Source: Streptomyces tuirus (GTDB taxonomy: Bacteria > Actinomycetota > Actinomycetes > Streptomycetales > Streptomycetaceae). From it: a stretch of DNA of 64,000 nt. This document shows, piece by piece, positions 52,316 through 61,217 of the stretch. The stretch's first letter is position 1. Every line of letters starts with the position of its first letter. Where the stretch lies: NCBI GenBank assembly GCA_018195615.1, contig JAGTPG010000001.1, forward strand, positions 682,001 through 746,000, read 5' to 3'. The notes under the pieces are model-generated. The model was not told the DNA's origin, did not search any database, and was given only the letters and a program-made list of their open reading frames with translations. The position numbers and the translations under genes are program-made.

Positions 52316-52750
52316 ATGAGACCTCCGCGCACGAACTGCACCCAATGCGGCATCAAACTCACGGCAGAGAATGCCTATCTCCGCTCCGGAACTCCGACCT
52401 TCCGAGCGCACTGCCGGGCATGCCACGCACTTGGGCGACGCCGCCGACATGACGCGCGCGAAGAGGCGCGGCGCGCGGCGCTGGGCTTCAGCGAAACCAT
52501 GGAGTGCTCCATATGCGGCGCCACTGAGACCGTCACGCGGTCCGGGCGCGTTCGGCGCCCCACAGTCGACCACTGCCATGCAACCGGCGTGATCCGTGGC
52601 ATTCTGTGCAGCCGCTGCAACGCCGGTCTGGGCATGTTCGGCGACAGCCCGGAACGGCTCCGTGCTGCTGCCGCCTACTTGGAGCGATTCCGCGGCGCCG
52701 CGGCGAGCGGAGGTCACGCTCATGCCGCCACCGCCAAGTCATCGCAGTAG
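52316..52750 (+). CDS. Recombination endonuclease VII-like HNH protein
   Basis: 144 residues. N-terminal zinc ribbon ([10 protein letters not shown] and [10 protein letters not shown]), then a basic helix and an endonuclease VII core: [40 protein letters not shown] and [12 protein letters not shown], matching T4 gp49-like His-Me finger nucleases, which cut branched DNA. Opposite strand to the operon and overlapping the methyltransferase 3' end by 31 bases, so a moron-like or homing gene. Confidence 0.85.
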   Translation: MRPPRTNCTQCGIKLTAENAYLRSGTPTFRAHCRACHALGRRRRHDAREEARRAALGFSETMECSICGATETVTRSGRVRRPTVDHCHATGVIRGILCSRCNAGLGMFGDSPERLRAAAAYLERFRGAAASGGHAHAATAKSSQ

Positions 52751-54132
52751 CCAGAGCCGAGGACGGCCTCGGCGACCATGGCGAACAGGTCGCGCGCGGC
52801 GGGCGGGGTGACGGCATTCCCAGCGAGCCGAACGCGCTCACGCTTGTTACCGAGCCAGATGTACTCCTCGGGGAACTCCATCGCCGCCGCGTACTCAACC
52901 GGCTCGAGCATCCGGAACCCCAGGTCCTCCACTGCGGTGACGACCGAGCTCGGAACGACCGCGTGCCGGTCGACCGTGGTCACCGTCGGGATCGGCTCCG
53001 CGGCCGGGCGGGCCATGCCGTTGCCGTAGTACGGCACGACCAGGTCCGGCACCGTCAGGCCGTGGTGGTTGCCGGACGCGCACACCGTCGCGAGCGGGTC
53101 CGACACCGGCCGGTGCGTGGAGCCCCCGCCGCGGAGCTCGACGATGTACGGCGGAACCGCCACACCGGTCTCGTTGCGGGCGGTGCACGTCCGCATCGGC
53201 AGCCCAGCCGGCCGCGCCTGCTTGCCGTCCCGGCCTTCGACGGGCACGACGAGCGGCACACCGTAGGCGGCGAGCCCGTCACGGACGCGCTTCATCGTCT
53301 TCTCGGCGAGCGGCCGGGCGCGATCCCCGATGCGCTGCGCGGGCAGCGCCCAGTTGATCGCGTCGGCGGCCGGCCGGACCGCGGGGAACACCTCGGCGTG
53401 GCAGCGGGCGGTGGGGCAGCGCCACACGTACTGGCTCTTGTACTTGCCGTAGCGGCGGGCGGGGTTCTTCCACGCCTGCACCGCGCGGACCGGCTTGTCG
53501 CACTGCTCGCAGTAGGCGGCGGGGCGGAGCCACTTGTCGAAGTCGGGGTCGCGCTCACCCTCAAGCCAGAAGATTACGTACATGCGGTCGCGGGACTGAG
53601 GGGCACCCGGCCCGAGCGCCTGGGCGTGCATGGAGTTCAGGCAGACCAGCCGAGACCGGTAACCCAGCGCGTGCATCCCGGAGATCCAGGCAGGCCACAG
53701 GATCCAGTCGCGGGCGTCCACCACGTTCTCGACGATGATCGCCCGGTAGCGGTGGAACTCGGCGAACCGGACGACGTCCCACATCGTGGCCCGCGATCGT
53801 TCCGCGGCCTCGTCGGGGAGGATCTCGCCGAACAGGTCGGGGGTGGCGTCGCGGTGGCGGCGGGCGCCCTTGGCGATGGAGTGGTTCGTGCACGACGGGG
53901 AGAACCAGGCGAACGTGGTGGTCGGGTAGCGGCGCGGGTCGACCTGGGAGATGTCGGCGCAGTCGTGGTCGGTGTCCTCGTGGTTGGCCTGGTGGACGTC
54001 GACGGCGAGACGCCAGTGGTTGAGGGCGGTGCGGACGATGCCTCCGGCCTGGCGGATGCCGGTAGAGGAGCCGCCTGCGCCGGCGAAGCCGTCGGTGGAG
54101 TCGGCGGCGAGGGTGCGTCGGTTGACGAGCAT
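52720..54132 (-). CDS. Cytosine C5 DNA methyltransferase (Dcm-like)
   Basis: 470 residues from ATG 54132. Motif [11 protein letters not shown], motif [11 protein letters not shown] (catalytic Cys after Ser-Pro-Ser instead of Pro), motif VI ENVVDA, motif [14 protein letters not shown], a CEQC/CPTARC zinc insert in the target-recognition region (about 255-295), and motif [14 protein letters not shown]. It probably methylates phage DNA to block host restriction. Target unknown. Confidence 0.85.
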   Translation of the reverse strand: MLVNRRTLAADSTDGFAGAGGSSTGIRQAGGIVRTALNHWRLAVDVHQANHEDTDHDCADISQVDPRRYPTTTFAWFSPSCTNHSIAKGARRHRDATPDLFGEILPDEAAERSRATMWDVVRFAEFHRYRAIIVENVVDARDWILWPAWISGMHALGYRSRLVCLNSMHAQALGPGAPQSRDRMYVIFWLEGERDPDFDKWLRPAAYCEQCDKPVRAVQAWKNPARRYGKYKSQYVWRCPTARCHAEVFPAVRPAADAINWALPAQRIGDRARPLAEKTMKRVRDGLAAYGVPLVVPVEGRDGKQARPAGLPMRTCTARNETGVAVPPYIVELRGGGSTHRPVSDPLATVCASGNHHGLTVPDLVVPYYGNGMARPAAEPIPTVTTVDRHAVVPSSVVTAVEDLGFRMLEPVEYAAAMEFPEEYIWLGNKRERVRLAGNAVTPPAARDLFAMVAEAVLGSGYCDDLAVAA

Positions 54133-54245
54133 CAGGCAGCGTTCCCTTCTTGGGGCCGGTGGGTGGTGTGGCTGTTGGGGTTGCCGCCGCACTTGGCGCA
54201 CGTGCACGCGTCGGGTGGCGGGGTCGGGCCGGTGGCGGCGGTCAT
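54132..54245 (-). CDS. Tiny Cys-containing protein
   Basis: 37 residues from ATG 54245: MTAATGPTPPPDACTCAKCG. Short CxCxxC motif; last base of its stop is first base of the methyltransferase start. Possibly translated to couple that gene. Confidence 0.4.
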   Translation of the reverse strand: MTAATGPTPPPDACTCAKCGGNPNSHTTHRPQEGNAA

Positions 54246-54556
54246 GCGGCGCTCCGGTCCTCGGCGCGCCAGCGGTAGACGGTGCGCGGGTCGACGCCGA
54301 CGATGCGGGCAACCTCGGCTGCGGGCATTCCGCGCCGGCTGAGACCGCGCCCGACCATCACGCGCTCGAGTCGGGTCAAGCCCTCAACCGACTGGGCCCG
54401 TTCGACGACGATCTCGACGTCGTACTCGTCGGCAACCGTCCACTCGGTGAAGTCGGGGTCGCCATGCCGGGCGAAACGGTGCCGGTGCTTGTGGCAGATG
54501 CGTCGGCCGGGGCGGGCCTGGTTGCTGCAATCGTCGATGGCGCAGGTGCGGCTCAT
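54242..54556 (-). CDS. HTH and zinc-knuckle protein
   Basis: 104 residues: CAIDDCSNQARPGRRICHKH zinc-like head, then a helix-turn-helix RGMPAAEVARIVGVDPRTVY at the C-terminus, similar to HTH homing or transposase-type domains. Probable phage DNA-binding protein. Overlaps its neighbours. Confidence 0.65.
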   Translation of the reverse strand: MSRTCAIDDCSNQARPGRRICHKHRHRFARHGDPDFTEWTVADEYDVEIVVERAQSVEGLTRLERVMVGRGLSRRGMPAAEVARIVGVDPRTVYRWRAEDRSAA

Positions 54557-54942
54557 GCGGCGGTCTCCTCGGCTTCTTGGTAGCGGCGGGCGTGGACGGT
54601 GTTGGGCGGCAGCGGCAGGTTGTCGTTGTGGCAGCGCTGGCCGGGCGCGGCCTGGCAGGTGGTGCAGCAGGCGACGGTCTGCGCCCACACGGCGAGCCGC
54701 TGCTGATGCGGCTTCGGCAGGGTCTTGTCGCGGCTGAGGACGTGGCAGCGCTGATCCGGTCCTGCGTGGCAGTGCGGGCAAGTAGTGCCGTTGACGTCAC
54801 GACGCCGGCCACTGGTCGGCCAGTCCTTGGCGGGGGTGTCGCCGAGGCGGGCCTTGCCCTCGGCGATCTGCTGGCGGAGCAGGAGCTTGAGAGTGCCGTC
54901 GCGGCGGGCCGCCTTGATCTGGGCCGGGTCGAAGTCGGTCAC
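54553..54942 (-). CDS. Double zinc-finger phage protein
   Basis: 129 residues from GTG 54942: helical start (VTDFDPAQIKAARRDGTLKL), then CPHCHAGPDQRCHV and CCTTCQAAPGQRCHND, two similar C-x2-C ... C-H modules. Such modules recur in actinophages. Possibly nucleic-acid-binding. Confidence 0.6.
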   Translation of the reverse strand: MTDFDPAQIKAARRDGTLKLLLRQQIAEGKARLGDTPAKDWPTSGRRRDVNGTTCPHCHAGPDQRCHVLSRDKTLPKPHQQRLAVWAQTVACCTTCQAAPGQRCHNDNLPLPPNTVHARRYQEAEETAA

Positions 54943-55358
54943 GATGCGGCTCCCTTCGCGGCGATGCTGAGCGGCCGGTAACCGACGTGATCGGCGAGCA
55001 GTTGGGCCCCGGCCCGAAGCAGGTACTCCTCCTCGGGCCTGGCGATCGCCAGTGCGGCCTGCCAGTCCCACACGAGCGACGCGGCGGGATGCAGGCCGGG
55101 GTCGCGGAGCGCGTGGTCCAGCTGATTGAGGGCCAACAGCCCTCGCCGCAGAGCCACGCCAACGAGACGCGTGCAGTCAGGGCACAGCGGCGCACCCTCG
55201 CGGTCGGCGAGGTGCACCAGGTCGGGGATGGTGGTGTCCTCGCAGCGGTGGCACTCGACGACCCGGGCGGCCGTGCGGATGGCTGCGCGCACCGGGTCGA
55301 AGGGGCCGCGGTAGTCGGTGGGCTCACCGTGGGTCTTGATCTCGATCAGCTCGTTCAT
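54939..55358 (-). CDS. Zinc-binding phage protein
   Basis: 139 residues from ATG 55358: MNELIEIKTHGEPTDYRGPF, CHRCEDTT and LCPDCTRLV (CxxC pairs), helical end. Between the loader gene and the double zinc-finger gene. Unknown. Confidence 0.5.
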   Translation of the reverse strand: MNELIEIKTHGEPTDYRGPFDPVRAAIRTAARVVECHRCEDTTIPDLVHLADREGAPLCPDCTRLVGVALRRGLLALNQLDHALRDPGLHPAASLVWDWQAALAIARPEEEYLLRAGAQLLADHVGYRPLSIAAKGAAS

Positions 55359-56074
55359 GCGACACCGAGCCGGCGGTCGTTGCCGCCGAGGGCGACGACG
55401 GTGGTGGTCTGGGCGAGCCGGGAGGTGATGCGGGCGCCGAGCTGGTCGTGAAGGTCCTGGCCGTTCGGGTCGGCGACGGGCAGGTTGCTGGTGATGATCA
55501 GCGGGCGGCACTCGTTGTACCGCTCGTTGAGGATCCGGTATGTGGCTTCCTCGGTAAACTCGCTGATCTTCTCGGTGCCGAGGTCGTCGATCAGCAGCAG
55601 CGGTATCCGCATGAGCCGCTTGACCTCGTACTCGGGGCCCTTCTCGCTGCCGCCTGGCCGCATCAGGGCGTACATGTCCGGGGCGGTGAGGGCGATGAGC
55701 TCGAATCGGTCGGGCCCGGCCTCGGCGATGCGGCGGAGCGCGCCGTAGGCCTGGTGGGTTTTGCCGGTGCCGAACGGGCCGGTGAGGAACAGGATTCCAG
55801 CCGTGCGTGGGTCAGCGATGGCCCGGTCCGCCCAAGCGGTCACCTGCGGGTGGGTGGCCTCGGCTTCCTGGTAGCGGTACGGGGTGGCCGTCTTCCAGCG
55901 GTTCACTGCGATCGTGGCCCGCTGACGGCGGTGGTACTCCGGGTGTCCGGGCTCGTCGGGCGTGGGCTGGTCGTCGATGGGGCCGGCGGTGATGTGGCCG
56001 AGGCCGCGGGCCTCGAGCATCTGCTGCATGCGCTGCATGACGACTTCACTCGCCAGCGGCTTGGGGTCGGGCAT
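55355..56074 (-). CDS. DnaC/IstB-like helicase loader
   Basis: 239 residues from ATG 56074. Walker A GPFGTGKT, Walker B LLLIDDLGTE, sensor region RPLIITSNLPV and LGARITSRLAQ. It loads the replicative helicase at the phage origin. Start codon lies inside the upstream gene's end. Its partner at 56046-56911 is probably the origin-binding or primosome protein. Confidence 0.85.
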   Translation of the reverse strand: MPDPKPLASEVVMQRMQQMLEARGLGHITAGPIDDQPTPDEPGHPEYHRRQRATIAVNRWKTATPYRYQEAEATHPQVTAWADRAIADPRTAGILFLTGPFGTGKTHQAYGALRRIAEAGPDRFELIALTAPDMYALMRPGGSEKGPEYEVKRLMRIPLLLIDDLGTEKISEFTEEATYRILNERYNECRPLIITSNLPVADPNGQDLHDQLGARITSRLAQTTTVVALGGNDRRLGVA

Positions 56075-56911
56075 GGGCGTGGAATCCGTTCTCGTAGACG
56101 GAGTGGTCGACGGGGGGCTGGAACGGCTGGTGACCCTTGCTCCCGACGGGGCGGAGGTTGGGCTTGCCGTTGGGCTCGGGCGCGTACTTGTCCTCGTAGC
56201 GGCGCTCGCGGAGCCAGTTGGCGGAGTGCTTGATGTAGCGCCAGTCCTCGCCTGCCTTCTCGCGGGCGTAGGCGACAGCGGCGGCGGTGATCTCCTGCGG
56301 GTTGGCTCCACTGAGGACGGCGGCGGTCCACTCCTCGAGCGTTTTGTCGTAGTCCTTGCTCTTGGGGTAGAGCGCCCAGAAGTTGCCGAACTCCTTCTTC
56401 TCTTCGGCGGTGATCGTGCGGGCCGCAGGAGAAGGGGTAGCGGTGGCTCCCCCTTGCGTAGAGGCTTCTTCCTCCTGAGGAGCTGAGGAGCCTGAGGAGA
56501 AGGGGGTAGCCGTGGCTCCTTCAGAGTGAGCCGGGGCTTCTTCTGAGTGAGCCGTGGCTACCCCTTGGGGTAGCGGTGGCTCCCCTTAGGGGTAGCGGTG
56601 GCTACTCCTTCGAAGGGGGGAACGGTGAACGTCATCCGAACGCCGGGGACGGCGTAGAGGATCCGGCCGTCCTTGCCCTGCCCGATTGGGACACGGAACT
56701 CCCAGCCGACAGCAGCCAGGCGCTTGAGTGCATTGCGGACCACCACAGCGTCCTTGGCTCCGGTCCATCGCGCGAGGTCCTCGAGGGTCACCCAACTGCG
56801 TCGGGTGTCCTCGTTGGCGTCGTCGGCGATCTCCAGGGCAACGGCGCGCTGCAGGCCGGTGATGTTCGGCCCGAGTGCTTCGCGCAGTTGGCGGCGGAGG
56901 TGGTAGCCCAT
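56046..56911 (-). CDS. Primosome-like replication protein (frame break)
   Basis: About 289 residues from ATG 56911. N-terminal winged helix (NITGLQRAVALEIADDANED and LEDLARWTGAKDAVVVRNAL), a low-complexity linker with repeated ATATP units, and a C-terminal domain (EKKEFGNFWALYPKSKDYDK, EWTAAVLSGANPQEITAAAV) like DnaD/helicase-loader partners. Frame break in the linker near C4 runs at 56561-56585. The order winged helix-linker-DnaD-like, followed by DnaC, supports a role in helicase recruitment. Confidence 0.65.
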
Positions 56912-57005
56912 CTGTCTCTTCTCTCGGGAGGGGTGTCTCTGCTGGTCTGTTGCTGTTTCGGGACAGCCCTCATGGGGGCGATCGATACGTCTGGCGCATC
57001 TCGCT

Positions 57006-57043
57006 ATAGCCAACATACACTTGGACACATGAATGTTGGCTAT
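57006..57043. promoter_or_regulatory. Operator with 11-bp inverted repeat
   Basis: ATAGCCAACAT (57006-57016) is the exact complement of 57033-57043, with a 16-base spacer. It lies between the start of the early minus-strand operon and the divergent HTH gene at 57090, so it is a likely operator. Confidence 0.65.
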
Positions 57044-57089
57044 GGTTGTGCAACTGGATGTGGCCTAGGCCGTGTGGGACGATGCGGCC

Positions 57090-57353
57090 ATGACCGAGGA
57101 GGAGACCGTGACCCGCCTGAAGGAGGCGGCCAAGGCGAAGCGAGACGCCGAAGAGGCCGCGGCCAAGCAGTTCGAGGCTGCCGTCGTCGACGCCCTGCGC
57201 TCCGGCCTGAAGCCAGCCAAGGTCGCCGATGCGACCGGCTACAGCTACGAGACGATCCGGCGCATCGCCCGGGCCAACGACATCGGCCGCCTGCGCGAAC
57301 CAACCGTCACCAGCAGGAAGAAAGCCCAGCCGGGAGGCGACTCCCCGGCCTGA
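57090..57353 (+). CDS. HTH regulator at the early control region
   Basis: 87 residues from ATG 57090. Charged helix (VTRLKEAAKAKRDAEEAAAK), then an HTH (RSGLKPAKVADATGYSYETI and RRIARANDIG), basic tail. Divergent from the replication operon, with an inverted repeat between. It might repress early genes. Confidence 0.7.
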   Translation: MTEEETVTRLKEAAKAKRDAEEAAAKQFEAAVVDALRSGLKPAKVADATGYSYETIRRIARANDIGRLREPTVTSRKKAQPGGDSPA

Positions 57354-57368
57354 CCGAGGAGACTCCGC

Positions 57369-57842
57369 TTGACCGACATCGAGTCGCAGCCGACCGCCGT
57401 GTATCGCCTCTACGACAGGGGCGGCCGGCTCCTGTACGTGGGAATGACCAACAACACGGCTGTCCGCTTCAAGTGGCACAAGATGGAGAAGCGCTGGTGG
57501 CATCTTGTGGAGAAGAAGGATGTGGAGTGGCATCCGGATCGCGCGACGGCGCGCAGACATGAGGCCGCAGCGATCAAGTCCGAATCCCCGCTGTACAACG
57601 CCATGCACGCAGCTGCCGGCCCGCACGACACGCCGCTGCGTGACGCTCGGCAGAAGCTCGGCTCCATCGTTGATGACGTCCGTGTCCACCATGAGCCGCG
57701 CTGGCTCACGTACTTCGGCAAGCGGGTCGTGGCCGTGGTTGAGCCCGCATTCCACGACGAGGCGGCCTTCAACGAGCGCATTGTGAACGCCTTGCGCGAT
57801 GTGGCTCCAGAGCTCTACGAGCGCCTGGCGTCCGGCGACTGA
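57369..57842 (+). CDS. GIY-YIG nuclease domain protein
   Basis: 157 residues from TTG 57369, with GGAG upstream. VYRLYDRGGRLLYVGMTNNT contains the GIY-YIG-like core (VYR...LYVG), then RFKWHKMEKRWWHLVEKKDV and a Glu-containing helix. Likely endonuclease acting on DNA or RNA. Coupled to the HTH gene with a 15-base gap. Confidence 0.75.
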   Translation: MTDIESQPTAVYRLYDRGGRLLYVGMTNNTAVRFKWHKMEKRWWHLVEKKDVEWHPDRATARRHEAAAIKSESPLYNAMHAAAGPHDTPLRDARQKLGSIVDDVRVHHEPRWLTYFGKRVVAVVEPAFHDEAAFNERIVNALRDVAPELYERLASGD

Positions 57843-57862
57843 CACCCCTCCTCCTCTCCTCG

Positions 57863-57887
57863 GGCCCCGCGCTAGCGCGGGGCCTTT
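57863..57887. terminator. Bidirectional terminator
   Basis: GGCCCCGCGC, TA, GCGCGGGGCC followed by TTT on the plus strand, between convergent genes. Confidence 0.75.
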
Positions 57888-57901
57888 GCATGTCCTGCTG
57901 G

Positions 57902-58991
57902 TCACTTGTTGGTCTGCTGCTCAGCGCAGGTTTTGTGAGAGGGGCGCCCGGACTCGTCGCGCAGGTGTGTAAGGCCGCCGCAGTAGCGACACGGGTTGTC
58001 GAGCGGAGACCAGTGAGATCGGTCGCTCCAGTCAAAGCAGGTCCCGTGATTGATCTCGATACGAGGCCGGGCTCGACAGGTGGGGTCACTTCCTGAAGTG
58101 CCAGCGGCAGGCTTGCGGGCCTGGGGCCAGCGGGTCGGGCGGAGCGGCCGATGGTGTCCTCATACCGCTCGAGCTCGACTGCCGTGGTCCAGAAGTGGAA
58201 GGTGGTTCGGAACTCCTTGACCCCGGCCTGCACAACTTCTCCGGCCGCCACTCCGCGGACGAAGTCGTCGTAGGAGATCTGCCGCACGGACGAGACCGGG
58301 TGCCACTTGCCGCACTTGCCAGTTCTCTTGGTGAGGCAAGGGCGGGCGCGCCGCTCGTCGCACTTCTCCATCTCGAGGTAGCGATAGCCGCCTCGGATCT
58401 GGAGATGGGCGCCGTCCCGTATGGCTCGCGGGGGAGGTTGTTGTCGGTGCGCGTCCAGGCGACCTCGTTGCGGTTGAACATCTGGGTGTCGTCGGTGTGC
58501 CAGGCAGCCAGGACACCGTGGTCGAACGAGGCCTTGTTGCGGCGCCGGATCGCTCCTTCGGGTTCGAAGGAACGCTGGATCTCAAGTCCGGTCGGCATGT
58601 CGGTGGCGCCGTAGATGACAACGTCACTGCGAACCTTGCCGTCCTTGGTGCGCACTTCGGCCTCGGCGCGGTGGCCAGCCTCGGTGGCGACGCGGACGGT
58701 GCGCTCCTTGTACGCCTGGTGTTCGGGGCTCTCGTTGGAAACGTGGCGCCGTTCGGCGGTCTTTGCTTCGTGGGCAGCGACGCGCTTCCCCTGCCGCTCG
58801 TAGACGTACATCCACTCGACGTAGCCCTGCCGCCTGCAAATGCCGCCGCACTGCAACTGCCGTCGGGACAGTGGCGTGCGCTTATCGGCGAGCAGCAGTT
58901 CCCACAAGCCGGGGAGTGCGGGCCGGCCAAGGTCGGGCTTGCGGATGTCGAGCTCACCGAGCTCGGCGTGCCAGAGCAGGTTATTGACCAC
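57902..58991 (-). CDS. CoiA-like nuclease (two frame breaks)
   Basis: About 364 residues from GTG 58991. Opening LLWHAELGELDIRKPDLGRP, a segment with SPEHQAYKERTVRVATEAGH, RAEAEVRTKDGKVRSDVVIY and GLEIQRSFEP, which fit the PD-(D/E)xK-like core of CoiA competence proteins. Later parts, from the G5 run (58430-58434) and near a G3 run (58069-58071), continue in the -1 frame each time and end CRYCGGLTHLRDESGRPSHK. Two missing bases restore a single frame. May nick or process DNA in phage recombination. Confidence 0.7.
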
Positions 58992-59015
58992 GACCTGCTC
59001 CTCCTCTCTCCTCCG

Positions 59016-59039
59016 GGGCCCCGCGATGCGGGGCCCTTT
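59016..59039 (+). terminator. GC hairpin with T tract
   Basis: GGGCCCCGC, GAT, GCGGGGCCC, TTTG on the plus strand, upstream of the CoiA-like gene start. Orientation suggests a plus-strand terminator, although no plus-strand gene precedes it here. Confidence 0.45.
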
Positions 59040-59049
59040 GTCGTGCGGT

Positions 59050-59289
59050 TCAGGCCGCGGTCTGCCGCCGCTGCCGCTGTGTCCGTCCGCCCCACACGCC
59101 GCGCAGCCGGTGGCCGTCGTGGGCTTCGAGGGCGGCGCGGTGCTGGTCGCATTCGGCGATGACCGGGCAGCCGGCGCAGATGCGGCGTGCGGTGGTGGTG
59201 GCGGTGCCGGGGAGGCCGTCGGTCCACAGGTCGGGGTCGGCCTGGGCGCACAGCGCGGACGCCATCCAGGCGTAGCGGGCGGCGCTCAC
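59050..59289 (-). CDS. WhiB-family transcription factor
   Basis: 79 residues. Four conserved Cys (LCAQADPDLW; ICAGCPVIAECDQH) for an iron-sulfur cluster and the WhiB turn GVWGG followed by a basic C-terminus. Many actinophages carry a WhiB copy that can alter host transcription, including the sporulation and repression network. It is tightly linked to the gene at 59286. Confidence 0.9.
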   Translation of the reverse strand: MSAARYAWMASALCAQADPDLWTDGLPGTATTTARRICAGCPVIAECDQHRAALEAHDGHRLRGVWGGRTQRQRRQTAA

Positions 59290-60137
59290 GCGGCGGCCTC
59301 GACGGCGTACTCGGGGTGGTCGCGGAAGGCGTGGTCGATGTACGCCTTGGACACGCCGAGACGTTCGGCTGCGGAGGCGCGATCGAGGCCGATGGTGGTC
59401 ATGACCCAGTTGGCGTCCTGGGCGACGATCTCCCGCTTCGTCACCCCGTACATGGGCTCGAAGTGGGGGTCGTCGATGACGTCCATGCGGTCAGCCCAGT
59501 AGGCGATCGTGGGCCAGTTGTTGCGCTGTGCCCGCAGCCGTGAGCGGTGCGCGGAGGCGGGGCGTACACCGCATCGCTCGGGCCGCTTGTCTTTGATCTC
59601 GTCGTAGAGGTCGGCGATGGCGTCGGCGGTGCGCGCGTACAGGTGGGTCTGCCGCGGGAGGGTGTGAAGCGGGCGGTTGCCTTGCGGCAGGAGCGTGACG
59701 AGGTGGGCGTTGGGCCAGCCGCCGACGTTCAGGGCCTGGATGCGTCGGAGGGATCCGATGGCGTGGGTGACGCCGGGGGTGATGCTGTCGGGGTCGAGGG
59801 CGAGGATCTTGGCTGCGACTTCCGGACGGACTTTGCGCTTGCGGCCGAAGCGTCGGCCGTCTCCGCTGCCGTAGGGGCGGGTGAAGCCGGCGATGGTTTC
59901 GACGGCGAGCCCAGTGAGGGTGGAGATGCGTCGCGGGCCAATGTCGGCGGCGGCGAGGAGCTGCAGGTGCTGGCGGACGGGTTCGGCGTCGACGAGGGCA
60001 AGGTTGCCTACTCGGTTGCGGCGCCATTCCGCCTGGTAGGCCCTGACTCGGTCGCGGCACTCGACGCGCTTGCAGCCGTAGTGCTTCACGCACGTGACGG
60101 TGTTGTGGTGGGGGGCTTCTCCGGTGCGGCGGGTCAC
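59286..60137 (-). CDS. HTH-containing phage protein
   Basis: 283 residues. N-terminal Cys/His part (TVTCVKHYGCKRVECRDRVR), a central basic part with HTH-like RRISTLTGLAVETIAGFTRP, and C-terminal AAERLGVSKAYIDHAFRDHP. Common in actinophages next to whiB. Likely DNA-binding regulator; the precise role is unknown. Confidence 0.65.
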   Translation of the reverse strand: MTRRTGEAPHHNTVTCVKHYGCKRVECRDRVRAYQAEWRRNRVGNLALVDAEPVRQHLQLLAAADIGPRRISTLTGLAVETIAGFTRPYGSGDGRRFGRKRKVRPEVAAKILALDPDSITPGVTHAIGSLRRIQALNVGGWPNAHLVTLLPQGNRPLHTLPRQTHLYARTADAIADLYDEIKDKRPERCGVRPASAHRSRLRAQRNNWPTIAYWADRMDVIDDPHFEPMYGVTKREIVAQDANWVMTTIGLDRASAAERLGVSKAYIDHAFRDHPEYAVEAAA

Positions 60138-60364
60138 GACTCGGTCTCCTTCCGGTGGTGTTCGGCGGCGTCTGCGCTGGTGCGGTTGGCGTGGTGCTCG
60201 AGGCGGCGGATGGCTTGCCGGGTGTGGTGGCGGTGGGCGATGGCGTCACCTGCGGCGGCTCCGGCGGTGATGGCGAGTCCGGCGATGCTGACGGTGAGGA
60301 GCGCGACGGAGGCGATGGCTCCCCAGACGATGACCTCGGCGGTGTGCACGGCTTCGCGGATCAC
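60134..60364 (-). CDS. Small membrane protein
   Basis: 76 residues from GTG 60364: one long hydrophobic stretch (VIVWGAIASVALLTVSIAGL, AITAGAAAG) and a basic/acidic tail (AEHHRKETES). Overlaps both neighbours. Confidence 0.5.
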   Translation of the reverse strand: MIREAVHTAEVIVWGAIASVALLTVSIAGLAITAGAAAGDAIAHRHHTRQAIRRLEHHANRTSADAAEHHRKETES

Positions 60365-60459
60365 GTCCGCCTCCTCGCGGGCCGCGTGATGAGCGCGAAC
60401 ACGACTGCGGCGATACCGGCCGTGAAGCCAAAGCAGGCGAGGAACAGGGCGGCCATCAT
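60361..60459 (-). CDS. Tiny membrane peptide
   Basis: 32 residues: MMAALFLACFGFTAGIAAVV and a basic end. One helix. Coupled on both sides. Confidence 0.45.
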   Translation of the reverse strand: MMAALFLACFGFTAGIAAVVFALITRPARRRT

Positions 60460-60828
60460 GCGGCGGCCCTCCGCTGCTCGGCGCGGGCGGTGCGGCGCTC
60501 TTCGAGGAACTTCCGGCCCGCGGCGGTCAGCAGGTAGGTGTGGACGGGCTTGCCGTGCGCCTTCGGGTTGACGGACGGCTCGTAGTCGATGTGCTGCAGG
60601 ACGAGGGGTTGCGGCGTTGGGAGAGGCTGGAGAAGTACAGGCCGATGACGCCGCGGCTCATCGGGGCAGCACGGCCCACAGGTCGTTCGCGGAGAACGGC
60701 CGGTTGCCGCCGGCTATGGCGAGGACGGCCTGGTCGAGGACCGCTTCGTCCCAGTCGGTGACGTTGGCGTACAGCAAGGCGAGGGTGGCGTTGGCCTGCT
60801 CGCGGGCCTGCTCCGGAGTGAGGGTCAT
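60456..60828 (-). CDS. Winged-helix-like protein (two frame breaks)
   Basis: About 124 residues from ATG 60828: MTLTPEQAREQANATLALLY, FSANDLWAVLP, then SRGVIGLYFSSLSQRRNPLV and ID..PVHTYLLTAAGRKFLE. Two steps at G4 runs (60663-60666, 60605-60608) each need one base. Together they form a short winged helix with a wing. Probably a DNA-binding regulator. Confidence 0.55.
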
Positions 60829-61217
60829 GGGGTGGTCTCCTGGTTGGCGAGTTTCAGCAGCACGGCGGCGTGGCAGTGGTCGGGCTGGCCGTTGGCGGGG
60901 AGCGGGCACCAGCAGGTGAGGTCGCGGCCGTGCAGCAGCGCGCGGAAGAGACGCAGTGCGTCGGCCTGCTCCGGCTCGCGGATCCATCGGGCGTACCGGT
61001 CGGTGGCCTCGGCGCGGGCGGCGGTCTTGTTGTCCCAGCGGCCGAGGGTGTGGCCCTGATAGGTGACGGCCCACATGTCGAGCGGGCCGCCGCGCTGGGA
61101 GGCGGCGGGGACGACGTGGAAGGGGTTGCCGAAGCGGGTGGGTCGGCCGACGTAGGTGGAGTGCCGGGGGGCACGCCACCCGCGGCTGCGGCGGCGCTGG
61201 ATGCGGGCGGGGCTCAC
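60825..61217 (-). CDS. DUF4326 protein
   Basis: 130 residues from GTG 61217: GWRAPRHSTYVGRPTRFGNP then HGRDLTCWCPLPANGQPDHC and HAAVLLKLAN. Matches DUF4326, a small zinc-containing family widespread in phages, function unknown. Coupled to its neighbours. Confidence 0.8.
   Translation of the reverse strand: MSPARIQRRRSRGWRAPRHSTYVGRPTRFGNPFHVVPAASQRGGPLDMWAVTYQGHTLGRWDNKTAARAEATDRYARWIREPEQADALRLFRALLHGRDLTCWCPLPANGQPDHCHAAVLLKLANQETTP

Noticed and set aside
57769..57901. Extension of the CoiA-like gene to 57769
   Set aside because: That frame would overlap the GIY-YIG gene antisense. A second one-base correction gives a natural stop at 57902 and a Cys-rich end that fits the family.
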